In this document: positions 1 to 8,507 of the stretch, in pieces | Numbering within the stretch: the stretch's first letter is position 1 | Layout of the letters: each line of letters starts with the position of its first letter | NCBI RefSeq assembly: GCF_003340495.1 | Contig: NZ_QASA01000001.1 | Span: 620,001 to 684,000 of the forward strand | DNA length: 64,000 nt | Direction of reading: 5' to 3' | Origin: Adhaeribacter pallidiroseus | Lineage (GTDB): Bacteria; Bacteroidota; Bacteroidia; Cytophagales; Hymenobacteraceae | Position numbers and translations under genes: made by a program | The notes under the pieces: model-generated | Database searches by the model: none | Told to the model about the DNA's origin: nothing | Seen by the model: only the letters and a program-made list of their open reading frames with translations

Positions 1-87
1 GGTATAGGGGATTGTGTTGTAAGACATGTCGAAAAAATGCAGAACCGGCTTAGTAATCCGCATGCTGCTGGTTTATACTTGTACTAA
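1..87 (+). CDS. C-terminal end of an unidentified protein (partial)
   Basis: An open frame runs from the window edge to a TAA at 85-87 and encodes the last 28 residues, ending HAAGLYLY. The gene starts before the window, so the product cannot be named. It is followed by the strong hairpin at 156-200, as expected for a gene end. The tail faintly resembles the end of flavin-dependent oxidoreductases, but it is too short to support a call. Confidence 0.45.
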   Translation, partial: GIGDCVVRHVEKMQNRLSNPHAAGLYLY

Positions 88-155
88 CCACCATTTTTTA
101 ATGTGTAACTAAGAGGAACTTTTAAATTTAAAAAACACAAAGACAGATTTATTTA

Positions 156-200
156 AAACCAAAAGCCGGCTCATATAAGCCGGCTTTTGGTTTATTTTTT
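156..200. terminator. Bidirectional intrinsic terminator
   Basis: A perfect 16-bp stem (AAACCAAAAGCCGGCT at 156-171 with its complement at 178-193) closes a 6-nt loop and is followed by a T-run on the + strand and preceded by A-rich sequence. It lies between the partial + gene and the convergent - gene ending at 217, so it can end both transcripts. Confidence 0.85.
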
Positions 201-216
201 AAAAAAAATCAAAAAT

Positions 217-1761
217 TTAATCAGCTCCATCGGTTTTAGCCCGGTTAATGGCATAGTTGCCGATTTTGTTGCCAGTTTCTAAGCCCGCCTGGCAATCGGC
301 CCGGTAATGGATACCGCCGTACATGCGGGAATTCGACGCTTCCTGGGCCATCGCTGTAAAATCGGCGGCTTTTTCCGGCACTAAATAACCCAGTACCGTA
401 GCCGCCGCGCCGCTAAAAGTAGAATGCCCCGAAATATACGCCGGGAAGTTAGGTACCCCGGTTAAAGTTTTAATTTTCGGATTTAACTGGCACGGCCGGG
501 CGTTGAAGTAGTAATATTTCGTGTTCCAGCACATAATAGCCGCGTCCATTAACGAGGCGTTGAGTAAAGCGTAATTACGAGCCCAACGTACTTCGCTGTA
601 GCCTTTTTTAACAAATTCTTCGGTAGCAATGGCATTCCAGTGACCGGGTGGGGTATAAGTGCCAACCCCATCGGCCCAATAATTAACAATGCGCATGCGG
701 TCGCGGGTTGGATTTTCCGTATAGTTTAATATCTCATCCAGCTCTTTTTTCATTTGTTCGGAAGTGGCCGATGGGGGAGGACCGGGCCGTAAAGTGGCTA
801 CCGTTTCGGTACCGAAAAGCAAAGGTTTTACATTCCCGAAAAACGGTAACATCGGCGGGCGTTTAGGCGTTTCTAACGAATACCACGGCGTTTCGCCCTT
901 GGCTTTGCAGTCATCTTCCAGTTTGGTCCACAAGGTTGGGTTACCGCCAGCTGTACCCATGCCATCGGTTTTAGCACGCTGAATAATTTTGCGGGCCACC
1001 CACCGACCTAAGGAATCGCCGGCTACTATATCGCTTTTTACGTTGGCGCCACTCCATAAACGGTAATTTTTTTCTTCTTCCGCCATCTTCTTCAGATATT
1101 CCAAATCCGCCGGAAATAATAATTTCATCATTTCTACGGAAGCTCCGGCTATTACAGCGTCTTCGGAAGGATAAGCTGCTAATTCACTCTTGGGGATAGC
1201 CGTTTGAATAGAATTATCTACCTGGTAAGGAGCCGGACGATTAAATTCACTTTTAAAATGGTGCGCCATTACCAAGGCATCGTACTGCGCAACGCTCACG
1301 TAAGCATAAGCGCGAGCCGCATACGGCGGATTAGAAAAAGGAAAAATAGGATAAGCAAAAGGGTTAGCGGCACTGGGTACCGGGTAGGTGTTATCTTCTT
1401 TTTGGTAGGGCGGTAAATTATGCTTGGCTACTAATTCCCGCATAATTTCATTCCACCGCAATACACTTCCAGCTTTCCAGTAGTTTATAATCCGTTTTTG
1501 TTCTGCATTTAAATTAGTAGTCATACCTTTTAATTCCTGCAGTTCTTGCTGGTAGGCCGTCGAGTTGGTAGGCTGCGGGGCAGGTACCGGAAAATCAGAT
1601 GGCGAGGTTGCAATCAGGGTGCTCCAGTTGCCGGCGTTAGCATCTGTTTTCTGGGGTTGCAAAGCCGGATATCCTGCATTATTTTCTTCAATTTCTTTAT
1701 CGCAGGACACTAAATGGTACGCGCAAAAACAAGCACTTATGTAAATAAAAAACTTTTTCAT
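217..1761 (-). CDS. Vanadium-haloperoxidase-like / PAP2-superfamily lipoprotein
   Basis: A 514-residue protein with a lipoprotein-type signal (about residues 1-20, Cys in HLVSC), so probably anchored outside the inner membrane. The C-terminal third carries the acid phosphatase/haloperoxidase signature: SGHSTFSGAA (motif 2, catalytic His) and HYRADCQAGLETG (motif 3, Arg/Asp), with an upstream Lys/Arg-rich region (NARPCQLNPK) fitting motif 1. Bacterial proteins of this family bind vanadate or phosphate and act as haloperoxidases or phosphatases; the substrate cannot be read from sequence. Its start lies 18 bp after the stop of the upstream outer-membrane gene, so the two are probably co-transcribed. 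Confidence 0.8.
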   Translation of the reverse strand: MKKFFIYISACFCAYHLVSCDKEIEENNAGYPALQPQKTDANAGNWSTLIATSPSDFPVPAPQPTNSTAYQQELQELKGMTTNLNAEQKRIINYWKAGSVLRWNEIMRELVAKHNLPPYQKEDNTYPVPSAANPFAYPIFPFSNPPYAARAYAYVSVAQYDALVMAHHFKSEFNRPAPYQVDNSIQTAIPKSELAAYPSEDAVIAGASVEMMKLLFPADLEYLKKMAEEEKNYRLWSGANVKSDIVAGDSLGRWVARKIIQRAKTDGMGTAGGNPTLWTKLEDDCKAKGETPWYSLETPKRPPMLPFFGNVKPLLFGTETVATLRPGPPPSATSEQMKKELDEILNYTENPTRDRMRIVNYWADGVGTYTPPGHWNAIATEEFVKKGYSEVRWARNYALLNASLMDAAIMCWNTKYYYFNARPCQLNPKIKTLTGVPNFPAYISGHSTFSGAAATVLGYLVPEKAADFTAMAQEASNSRMYGGIHYRADCQAGLETGNKIGNYAINRAKTDGAD

Positions 1762-1779
1762 TGGTATTACAGGATTGAT

Positions 1780-2715
1780 TTATTTGGCAGATTTAGGAGA
1801 TAAGTTAAAAATATAATCTACGCCGGCCATAAAACCGGTAGCTTGCCCCACGTTGCGACCAGCCACGGTATGCCAGGCGTTGGCGTGGAAGCCTAAGGCC
1901 GGTATCTTGGCCAAATAATGTTTGGCTTCTACGCCTACTTTGGTGCTGTTCATCTGATTACTCACAAAAGGCATGTCGTTTTTGCGAATATCAAAACCGC
2001 CAAAAGTAGTCATGTTATCCACAAAGGCTTCGGCAATTAGGCGAGGGGTGCGATAACCGGTGCGGAACTGAAAATTACCGGCATCGGGCATTTCTACTTC
2101 GTGCGAATTAATCTGGTGATCCGTGTAATAAGCAGAACGATCAATTTCTACGTTGCTGCGGTGCAGATAAGCGCCCGAAAGAGTAAAGAAGAGTTTGCTC
2201 ACCTGCACATCCGCAATTAAACGGCCACTTAAAACCCGGCTGCCTAAACCAATGCACATGGGTAAGAAATCAACGTTGTACTTGTTAGACGGGGTGGAGT
2301 AACCTCCTACCGCAAAAAGCGAAATATTCTGTTGGCCCAACTGTTGCTGCCAGGCCTTGTATTTTACAAAAACGCCCACGTCCTGAAAGCCGCCTAAACC
2401 ATATAAGGTACCCTGGGTAGCCTTAACTTTAATGTAAGGCAAAGAAGCCATAATGTTTAAATTGTTTTTTAGACCGTAATTCAACATCAGCATTGCCGAT
2501 TTAGTGGATACTTCGCCTAAATTAGCATTATCGCGTTTAAAAGTGCCTTCCCAATAATTAGTCCAGCTGTTGTAGCCAACGGAACCGGCCACGCAAAGCT
2601 TACGCTCGCCCATCATTAGGGCATCTTGTTCGGTTTGGGCCTTAGCCACGAGGGAAGTAAAAACAAGCAGTAAAAAGGTAATTTTAAGATAAAGGGGGTA
2701 AAAGTTTGTTTTCAT
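1780..2715 (-). CDS. Outer-membrane beta-barrel protein, transporter-like
   Basis: 311 residues with a clear signal peptide ending AKA-QTEQ. The rest is alternating polar/hydrophobic strands rich in Gly, Tyr and Asn (for example GLGGFQDVGVFVKY), ending in a short Lys-containing tail, typical of small outer-membrane barrels of the MetA/phenol-degradation-like transporter type. No catalytic motif is seen. It is the first gene of a two-gene operon with the vanadium-haloperoxidase-like lipoprotein. The substrate is unknown. Confidence 0.6.
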   Translation of the reverse strand: MKTNFYPLYLKITFLLLVFTSLVAKAQTEQDALMMGERKLCVAGSVGYNSWTNYWEGTFKRDNANLGEVSTKSAMLMLNYGLKNNLNIMASLPYIKVKATQGTLYGLGGFQDVGVFVKYKAWQQQLGQQNISLFAVGGYSTPSNKYNVDFLPMCIGLGSRVLSGRLIADVQVSKLFFTLSGAYLHRSNVEIDRSAYYTDHQINSHEVEMPDAGNFQFRTGYRTPRLIAEAFVDNMTTFGGFDIRKNDMPFVSNQMNSTKVGVEAKHYLAKIPALGFHANAWHTVAGRNVGQATGFMAGVDYIFNLSPKSAK

Positions 2716-3132
2716 GGATGATTAATGGATCATTAAGATAAAAATTACAAAAAAATGGCGGTAGAAAAGAAGTTTACTTTTGAGAGGAAGCAGGAAAAAT
2801 CATAAACCAGAATAAAAAAGTATAAAACTTTACGTGCATCATCATTAAAATACAAAGGTGTTAACCAAAGTCAACAGCATCTTTTTAGAGCTATATGGTT
2901 TCTAAATTAAGAAAAAATTAAGTAATAGTTAAACTTACCGCCAACAAAAAATTAAAAATATACTAATAAATGCTAAAATATAGCCAAAACAAGGCTTTGA
3001 ACCGGAAACATTATGGAATATATTACGTAGCAAATTTTTTGCTGAATAGGGTATTGAATCCGGGAAAGCCTTATTAAAGCTTTTTGTACGGGATCAACCA
3101 TCCGGCAAGGTGTTCTAAAGAGAAACGGTTTA
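2716..3132. other. Intergenic, AT-rich, no gene seen
   Basis: 417 bp between two - strand genes. It should hold the promoter of the barrel gene ending at 2715 and the 3' region of the WYL gene. I see no convincing ORF, RNA or strong hairpin. Confidence 0.5.
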
Positions 3133-4872
3133 TTAAATAGTTTCCCGTTCCAGCCACTCCAGCTCACCCGGTAGTTCCCGGCAATTAAATTCCAGGTGAA
3201 TGACCCGGCGGTGTTTATCGTTCTCGGTTTTAGCCGAAGCGTGCAAGGTTAAAGGCTTGAGTAAATGCACTCCGCCCTTTTTTACGTTACAGGTTTTTAT
3301 TTCGCCTACCTCTCGCAATGCGGCTATTTCCTGGTCGGTTAGAACGGAGAAGTGGGTTTTAGGAATAACTTTTAACGCCCCGTTCTTTTCGTTGGTATCG
3401 TCCAAGTGAATGCGCACGGTGTAAGCCGATTGCAGGTACTCCAGGGGCGGAATGACGCTGGTTACGTGATGTTTATGCGTCCAGCCGCGGAAGCCATCGG
3501 TATCTACTTTTGTTTTTACGTTGATCGGTACATCCTGGTGCCAGGTAACAAACCAGTTTGACTGCGGGGGTTTATCGAAGTAAATAGCCTTGGTTAAAAA
3601 ATAATCTTTCCCGAATCCTTCTTGTACCAGGGTGCGCAAATTACTGTTAAAAAGTACTTGCTTTAAATTGGGAAGCTCCTGTAATAAACACCGGATGGCG
3701 AATAAATCTTCGGTTTTTTTAAAACGCGTTGGGTCTTCGGTGGCCCGGGTTATTATGGAAAGCACGCGGCCCATTTCTTTGGAAGTATAGATATTATCCA
3801 GAATAGCAAAGCCCCGCTTTTTTACCTTGGTCAGGCTGGCGCCCAGTTCCACCAGCTTTAATTCCCGCTCGTACAGTTCGGTGGTGTTCTGGGCTTTATC
3901 GTAAACCCGCCGTTTAAGCCGTTCGGGTTTTAGTACTTTAATGCAATCGCCAAAACCTAGGATTTCGCGCTCTAATTCAAAATTAATTTGTACGGTTAGC
4001 TGAATAATAATGCCGTTGTTTACCGTTTCGATTAATTGCTGCGATTGGTGAAAAGGTTTGGTTAAAACGTATGGCGCATTTTCGCGGTTAATGTACAACA
4101 CCACTTCTTCCGGCGCTTCCTGCTGGTTTACCGTTACGCCTACCACGTGTTCAAAGTAACGAGCCAGATCTATTGTGTTATTTTCTAGATACTTTTCCGT
4201 TGATTCCGCTACTGCATTCATCCGGTCTAGGGCCAGGTTCATGATTGGCTGGTTTTTACCCCGGGTACCCAGCACAAACCAGCGGTTGCGGTATTCTTTT
4301 AAAAAATAAGGATGAAAGGTAAAGGTGTTGGCTTCCCGGGCTTTAAACGATTGATACGTAAGGGTAATACCTTTCTTTTTCAGAATGGCCTGGTAGATAA
4401 AATCCAGGTATTCCAGGCCTTTCAACCCTTCGTTTTTCTCCAGATCGATAATTGGCGCTTGTTTGGTTTTGGCCGTATGGATGCGGTCTTCGAGGCGTTG
4501 CACCATGCCGTTTAACTCGTTAAAATGAGTAAACCCTTTAAACTGCCGCAGTATTTCTACTACTTCGGTTAGTTTACCTAAGTCCTGGTCGGTTAAGGGA
4601 ATGTTGGTAATGGAGTAATCCGGATCTTCGTACACGTAGTATTTTTTATCCACCACCACAATGGGCGCATGGTAGCCCAACTTTTCGCTGCGCATCATCT
4701 GCAAATCCATCTGAATCGATCGACGACTGACGCCCTTGTCGATGCCTTCGTATTCGTACAAAGCTTCCGAACAAGCTTCCACTAAATCTTCCAGAGTCCA
4801 TTGGCGATACTTATTGCGCAAACAATTATCAATAGTGCGGTACCGGATTAAGGCATTGCGGTTTACGGGCAT
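3133..4872 (-). CDS. WYL-domain transcription regulator fused to a phytanoyl-CoA dioxygenase-like domain
   Basis: 579 residues from the ATG at 4872; a longer frame exists upstream but would run through the divergent promoter and operator. Residues ~5-80 are a winged-helix/HTH of the YafY type (QWTLEDLVEACSEAL, then VSRRSIQMDLQMMR). Residues ~150-330 are a WYL domain with NRWFVLG at 196-202. Residues ~350-579 resemble PhyH Fe(II)/2-oxoglutarate oxygenases: HQD (H445, D447), distal H544 in LTLHAS, and R555/R556 in HRRVIHLEF for 2OG binding. WYL domains sense ligands, often nucleic-acid fragments, in stress and defence regulators. Its -7 box (TATATTTG, 4895-4888) shares the divergent spacer with the operator at 4911-4933, suggesting autoregulation and control of the neighbouring RNA-repair genes. 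The fusion is unusual. Confidence 0.8.
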   Translation of the reverse strand: MPVNRNALIRYRTIDNCLRNKYRQWTLEDLVEACSEALYEYEGIDKGVSRRSIQMDLQMMRSEKLGYHAPIVVVDKKYYVYEDPDYSITNIPLTDQDLGKLTEVVEILRQFKGFTHFNELNGMVQRLEDRIHTAKTKQAPIIDLEKNEGLKGLEYLDFIYQAILKKKGITLTYQSFKAREANTFTFHPYFLKEYRNRWFVLGTRGKNQPIMNLALDRMNAVAESTEKYLENNTIDLARYFEHVVGVTVNQQEAPEEVVLYINRENAPYVLTKPFHQSQQLIETVNNGIIIQLTVQINFELEREILGFGDCIKVLKPERLKRRVYDKAQNTTELYERELKLVELGASLTKVKKRGFAILDNIYTSKEMGRVLSIITRATEDPTRFKKTEDLFAIRCLLQELPNLKQVLFNSNLRTLVQEGFGKDYFLTKAIYFDKPPQSNWFVTWHQDVPINVKTKVDTDGFRGWTHKHHVTSVIPPLEYLQSAYTVRIHLDDTNEKNGALKVIPKTHFSVLTDQEIAALREVGEIKTCNVKKGGVHLLKPLTLHASAKTENDKHRRVIHLEFNCRELPGELEWLERETI

Positions 4873-4910
4873 GAATATAAATTTTACCAAATATATTAAA
4901 ATTAATTTAT

Positions 4911-4933
4911 ACTGCGCAAAAACACTGCGCAGT
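4911..4933. promoter_or_regulatory. Operator copy 1 (RNA-repair regulon)
   Basis: TGCGCA (4913-4918) and TGCGCA (4926-4931) are separated by 7 bp (AAAACAC), in the 93-bp spacer between the divergent WYL gene and the first nucleotidyltransferase. Two further copies with the same spacing occur upstream of rtcB and rsr. The WYL protein is the obvious candidate binder; that is inference. Confidence 0.75.
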
Positions 4934-4940
4934 GCCGCTT

Positions 4941-4948
4941 TACCTTTG
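4941..4948 (+). promoter_or_regulatory. -7 promoter box of the nucleotidyltransferase operon
   Basis: TACCTTTG fits the Bacteroidota -7 consensus TAnnTTTG, 17 bp before the ATG at 4966. It begins 9 bp after the operator, so the operator covers the place of the -33 element. Confidence 0.6.
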
Positions 4949-4965
4949 AGGCATAATTTTAAAAA

Positions 4966-5727
4966 ATGAGAAAGCGGATACAAGAAAAACTGCGCGCAGT
5001 TGAAAAAGAGTACGGGGTAAGTATTTTGCTCGCCTGCGAAACCGGCAGCCGGGCCTGGGGGTTCTCCTCGCCCGATAGCGACTACGATGTCCGGTTTATT
5101 TACCGGCATCCGGCTAGTAATTACCTTGCCCTGAATGAGCCACAAGACCATATCGAATACCTGAAAGAAGATTTAGATCTGGTGGGTTGGGACGTTCGCA
5201 AAAGCTTGAAACTTTTGCTGAAATCGAATGCAGCCATGTTCGAGCGGTTACAATCCCCGATTATCTACCAACAACAAGGTAATTTCCGGAAACAATTACA
5301 GGCATTAGCTCCAGCTTATTTTTCTGGCCAAGCCGGATTGCACCATTACGCCAGCATGGCTTTTAACTACTATAAGACCTGTGTTCCGGCGGAGGCGGTT
5401 AAACTAAAAAGTTACTTTTATCTGTTACGGACCACTTTAGCTAGTCTATGGATTGTAGAGAAATGCCGCATACCTCCAATGTGGTTTCAGGAGCTTTTGC
5501 CTTTGGTACAAGATGCCCGAATAAAAAATAAAATAGATGAATTGCTCCTGCTGAAAGCCGAAATGAACGAAACGTACCTGCACCCCAAAGAAGCAGCGCT
5601 GGAACAATATTGCTGGCAAATTTTAAATTATTGCGAACCGTTTAAAAATGCGTTTACCTCACCACTTGGGGCTGTTCAAAAACTAAATAATCTGTTCCGG
5701 ACCATTATAACCGAACCATGGCCTTAA
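4966..5727 (+). CDS. RlaP-type (COG3541) nucleotidyltransferase, RNA repair associated
   Basis: 253 residues. The N-terminal half has the polymerase-beta-like nucleotidyltransferase signature GSRAWGF followed by SPDSDYDVRFIY (residues ~27-46), with metal-binding Asp pair DYD. The helical C-terminal half is typical of this family (RNA-repair-pathway polymerase-beta family, RlaP). Such enzymes are found next to RNA ligases and are thought to add nucleotides to RNA ends; the exact substrate is not known. It is the first gene of an operon under operator copy 1, overlapping the next gene by 10 bp (ATGGCCTTAA), so translation is probably coupled. Confidence 0.85.
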   Translation: MRKRIQEKLRAVEKEYGVSILLACETGSRAWGFSSPDSDYDVRFIYRHPASNYLALNEPQDHIEYLKEDLDLVGWDVRKSLKLLLKSNAAMFERLQSPIIYQQQGNFRKQLQALAPAYFSGQAGLHHYASMAFNYYKTCVPAEAVKLKSYFYLLRTTLASLWIVEKCRIPPMWFQELLPLVQDARIKNKIDELLLLKAEMNETYLHPKEAALEQYCWQILNYCEPFKNAFTSPLGAVQKLNNLFRTIITEPWP

Positions 5728-6776
5728 CCATAGAAATTTTAAAAATTAAAAAATACCTGTTATTTGAATGCATTAGCGGCAGCAAAGCTTACGGCCTCCA
5801 CACCGTTGCGTCGGATACCGACATAAGGGGCATATTTGTGTTACCCCAAAACGAATATTATGGTTTAAACTACGTGGAGCAACTCAGTAATGAGAGCAAC
5901 GATGTGGTATATTATGAGCTAAAGTGTTTTGTAGAACTGCTGGCCCGTAACAACCCCAACATGCTGGAATTACTAAACACGCCCCAGGACTGCATCACAT
6001 ATAAACACCCACTTTACGACCAGTTTCAACCCGAACTGTTTTAATCGCGGCTTTGCCAAAGCACTTTTGCCGGTTATGCCCTCACGCAAGTAAAGAAAGC
6101 CAAAGGCCTGAACAAGAAAATTGTTAATCCCATGGAACCGGAACGTAAATCGGTGCTGGACTTTTGTTATGTGGTGCAAGGCCAAGGCTCCGTAGCACTG
6201 CGGCAATTCTTACAGGTAAAAGAAATAAACCAGGAAGATTGCGGCTTAACTAAAATTCCGCACATGCCCGATTTGTATGCTTTGTTTTATAGTCCCGAAT
6301 TTAAATTTAAAGGCATTGCGCCCCGCGAAAATGCCAACAATGTTTCGCTTAGCTCTATTCCCAAAGGTTTAGAGCCCATGGCGGTGCTATCGTTTAACAA
6401 AAATGCGTATTCTACTTACTGCAAAGAATACCAGGAATACTGGGAATGGGTAGCAAAGCGCAACGATGCCCGTTACCAGAATACGTTGTCGCATGGAAAA
6501 AATTACGATGCCAAAAACTTGATGCATACGTTCCGGTTACTCGCCATGGCCGAAGAAATTGCCCGGTCAGGGGAAATTAACGTGCGCCGCCCTGACCGGG
6601 AATTTTTACTTAAAATCTGCGTCGGCGCTTTTGAATACCCCGAACTGGTAGCCATAGCGGAAGCCCGCATCGCTAAAATGGACGAGTTATATGCGCAATC
6701 TAAACTCCCGGAAGTACCGGATTTAGCTAGCATCAATCAAGTTTTGGTGCAGGTTAGGAAAGAATTTTATAAGTAA
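5718..6776 (+). pseudogene. Second RlaP-type nucleotidyltransferase, interrupted by an in-frame TAA
   Basis: One continuous reading frame of 352 codons is interrupted only by TAA at 6042-6044 (codon 109). Codons after the stop continue in the same frame (SRLCQSTFAGYALTQVKKAK) into the segment beginning at the internal ATG 6132, so this is a single-base nonsense change (TTA Leu to TAA would explain it), not a frameshift. The first part has the catalytic motif GSKAYGL and SDTDIRG; the second has the helical domain (RNDARYQNTLSHGKNYDAKNLMH is split across positions ~6459-6527). It is a paralogue of the upstream gene. Without readthrough the catalytic domain would be made without its partner domain. 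A base-calling error is the alternative. Confidence 0.8.
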
Positions 6777-6781
6777 AATCT

Positions 6782-6803
6782 TCTACGCAAAAAGACTGCG
6801 CAC
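6782..6803. promoter_or_regulatory. Operator copy 2, upstream of rtcB
   Basis: TACGCA (6784-6789) - 7 bp - TGCGCA (6797-6802), same 13-bp phase as copies 1 and 3. A weak -7 candidate ending in TTTG (GTTTTTTG, 6811-6818) follows after 8 bp. The site is just after the nucleotidyltransferase stop, so rtcB probably has its own promoter, 118 bp before its ATG. Confidence 0.75.
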
Positions 6804-6920
6804 AGCTTCTGTTTTTTGCTTTATCATTTACCTTATTCTTCATACTCTTCTTAAAAAATGGGTTTTTAATTTTTTCTATGGAAAAAGAAGATGTAGGATG
6901 AGGAGCAAAACCAAAAAAGA

Positions 6921-8339
6921 ATGGAAACTAAACCGTTAACCGGGAATGATTTACTAACCCTCGGCTATCCCGAAGGAAAAATTATAGGCATTGCCTTAAA
7001 AACTTTACAAACGCATTTTACCAACAGTACTTTAAAAGAGCAAACCCAAATACTGCAAGCGGTTTTAGCAGCTCCTGCTGCTTATCAAGATCACCCTACC
7101 TTAGCGCCAATAGCCACTGTTTTATTAGAACCCAAATTTGAAAAATACCTGCCGTTACCGGATTCTTATTTACCATTTGCCGTGTACGACAAAGCAGGCA
7201 TTGAAGAAGGCGCTTTAAAGCAGATGCGTACCGCCATGCGTTTGCCGGTAGCGGTGGCTGGTGCCCTGATGCCGGATGCTCACCAGGGTTACGGCTTACC
7301 CATTGGTGGCGTATTAGCTACGCAAAACGCCGTAATACCGTATGGGGTAGGTGTGTATATTGGCTGCCGGATGTGCCTGACGATTTACCCGGTGCCCGCT
7401 AGCTTTATAGAACAACAGCGGCAACCGTTAAAGAAAATTTTGTTGGCGAACACCCGTTTTGGTCGTGCCACTTTTCATAAACCATTGGAACACGCCGTAA
7501 TTGACCAGCCGGAGTTTACCGAAATTCCTGTATTACGGACCTTAAAAGACCGGGCTTTTGCGCAACTGGGTTCTTCGGGCGGGGGTAACCATTTTGTAGA
7601 ATTTGGCATTGCTGAGATTCCAGCTGGTCCGAACGAATGGAATCTCGCCCCGGGCAATTACCTGGCTATTCTCTCGCACTCTGGTTCGCGGGGGATGGGT
7701 GCTACCATTGCCGGCCATTATACCAAGTTAGCTATGGCCGCTTGTCCGTTACCGCCCGAAGCAAAACATTTAGCCTGGCTCGATTTAAATACCGAAGCCG
7801 GCCAGGAATACTGGCGGGCCATGAATTTGGCCGGTGATTATGCCTCGGCTTGCCACCACCAGATTCATCAGCGATTAGCAGCAGCTTTAGCACTGGAACC
7901 ACTCGCCAGAATAGAAAACCACCATAACTTTGCCTGGAAAGAAAAAGACGCCTCTGGTAACAACTTAATAGTACACCGCAAAGGTGCCACCCCGGCCGGC
8001 AAAGGAGTACTGGGCATTATTCCGGGCTCAATGGCTACCCCGGGGTTTATTGTCCGCGGTAAAGGAGTAGTGACCTCGATAAATTCGGCTTCGCACGGGG
8101 CAGGGCGTACCATGTCGCGTACCAAGGCTAAATCTATGCTTTCGGTAAATCAGGTGCAACAGTATTTGCAGGCAGCCGGAGTAGAAGTGTTAGGTTCCGG
8201 CCTGGATGAGGCACCCATGGCCTACAAAGATATTCACCAGGTAATGGCGGCGCAGCAGGATTTAGTAGAAGTAGCAGGCACTTTTTACCCCAAAATAGTC
8301 CGGATGTGCGGCGACGAGCAGTATAAAGAAGTGGATTGA
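6921..8339 (+). CDS. rtcB: RNA-splicing ligase RtcB, with an altered metal ligand
   Basis: 472 residues, normal family length. RtcB joins 2',3'-cyclic-phosphate or 3'-phosphate RNA ends to 5'-OH ends using GTP and Mn(II). Visible family motifs: MPDAHQGYGLPIGGVL (~117-132), GGGNHFVEFG (Asn/His metal ligands), LSHSGSRG, the HHNFAW His, HRKGATPAGKG, and the guanylylated His in SHGAGRTMSR. The motif normally read as VDIGCxM is here VYIGCRM: Tyr146 (codon TAT at 7356-7358) stands where other RtcBs have the Mn-binding Asp, while Cys149 is kept. A GAT-to-TAT change would explain it. The enzyme may be impaired or altered. It lies in the RNA-repair locus under operator copy 2. Confidence 0.93.
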   Translation: METKPLTGNDLLTLGYPEGKIIGIALKTLQTHFTNSTLKEQTQILQAVLAAPAAYQDHPTLAPIATVLLEPKFEKYLPLPDSYLPFAVYDKAGIEEGALKQMRTAMRLPVAVAGALMPDAHQGYGLPIGGVLATQNAVIPYGVGVYIGCRMCLTIYPVPASFIEQQRQPLKKILLANTRFGRATFHKPLEHAVIDQPEFTEIPVLRTLKDRAFAQLGSSGGGNHFVEFGIAEIPAGPNEWNLAPGNYLAILSHSGSRGMGATIAGHYTKLAMAACPLPPEAKHLAWLDLNTEAGQEYWRAMNLAGDYASACHHQIHQRLAAALALEPLARIENHHNFAWKEKDASGNNLIVHRKGATPAGKGVLGIIPGSMATPGFIVRGKGVVTSINSASHGAGRTMSRTKAKSMLSVNQVQQYLQAAGVEVLGSGLDEAPMAYKDIHQVMAAQQDLVEVAGTFYPKIVRMCGDEQYKEVD

Positions 8340-8507
8340 TTTTGATATTTCTAAGTAATAAAATTTAAAGCAATAAATAACTTTATTATATTAAATAATC
8401 TATATATTTTAGGGCCTTAATTTTAAAACCGTAAAATATTTAATCAAAGAAGATTATGCCAAGGGATTTGTACGTCTTGGAATTTTTTAGTTTGCTGTTA
8501 TTAATAA

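Noticed and set aside
1-90. Possible 3' end of 23S rRNA
   Set aside because: Resemblance to rRNA end sequence is superficial; an open frame ending at TAA 85-87 followed by a strong terminator fits better.
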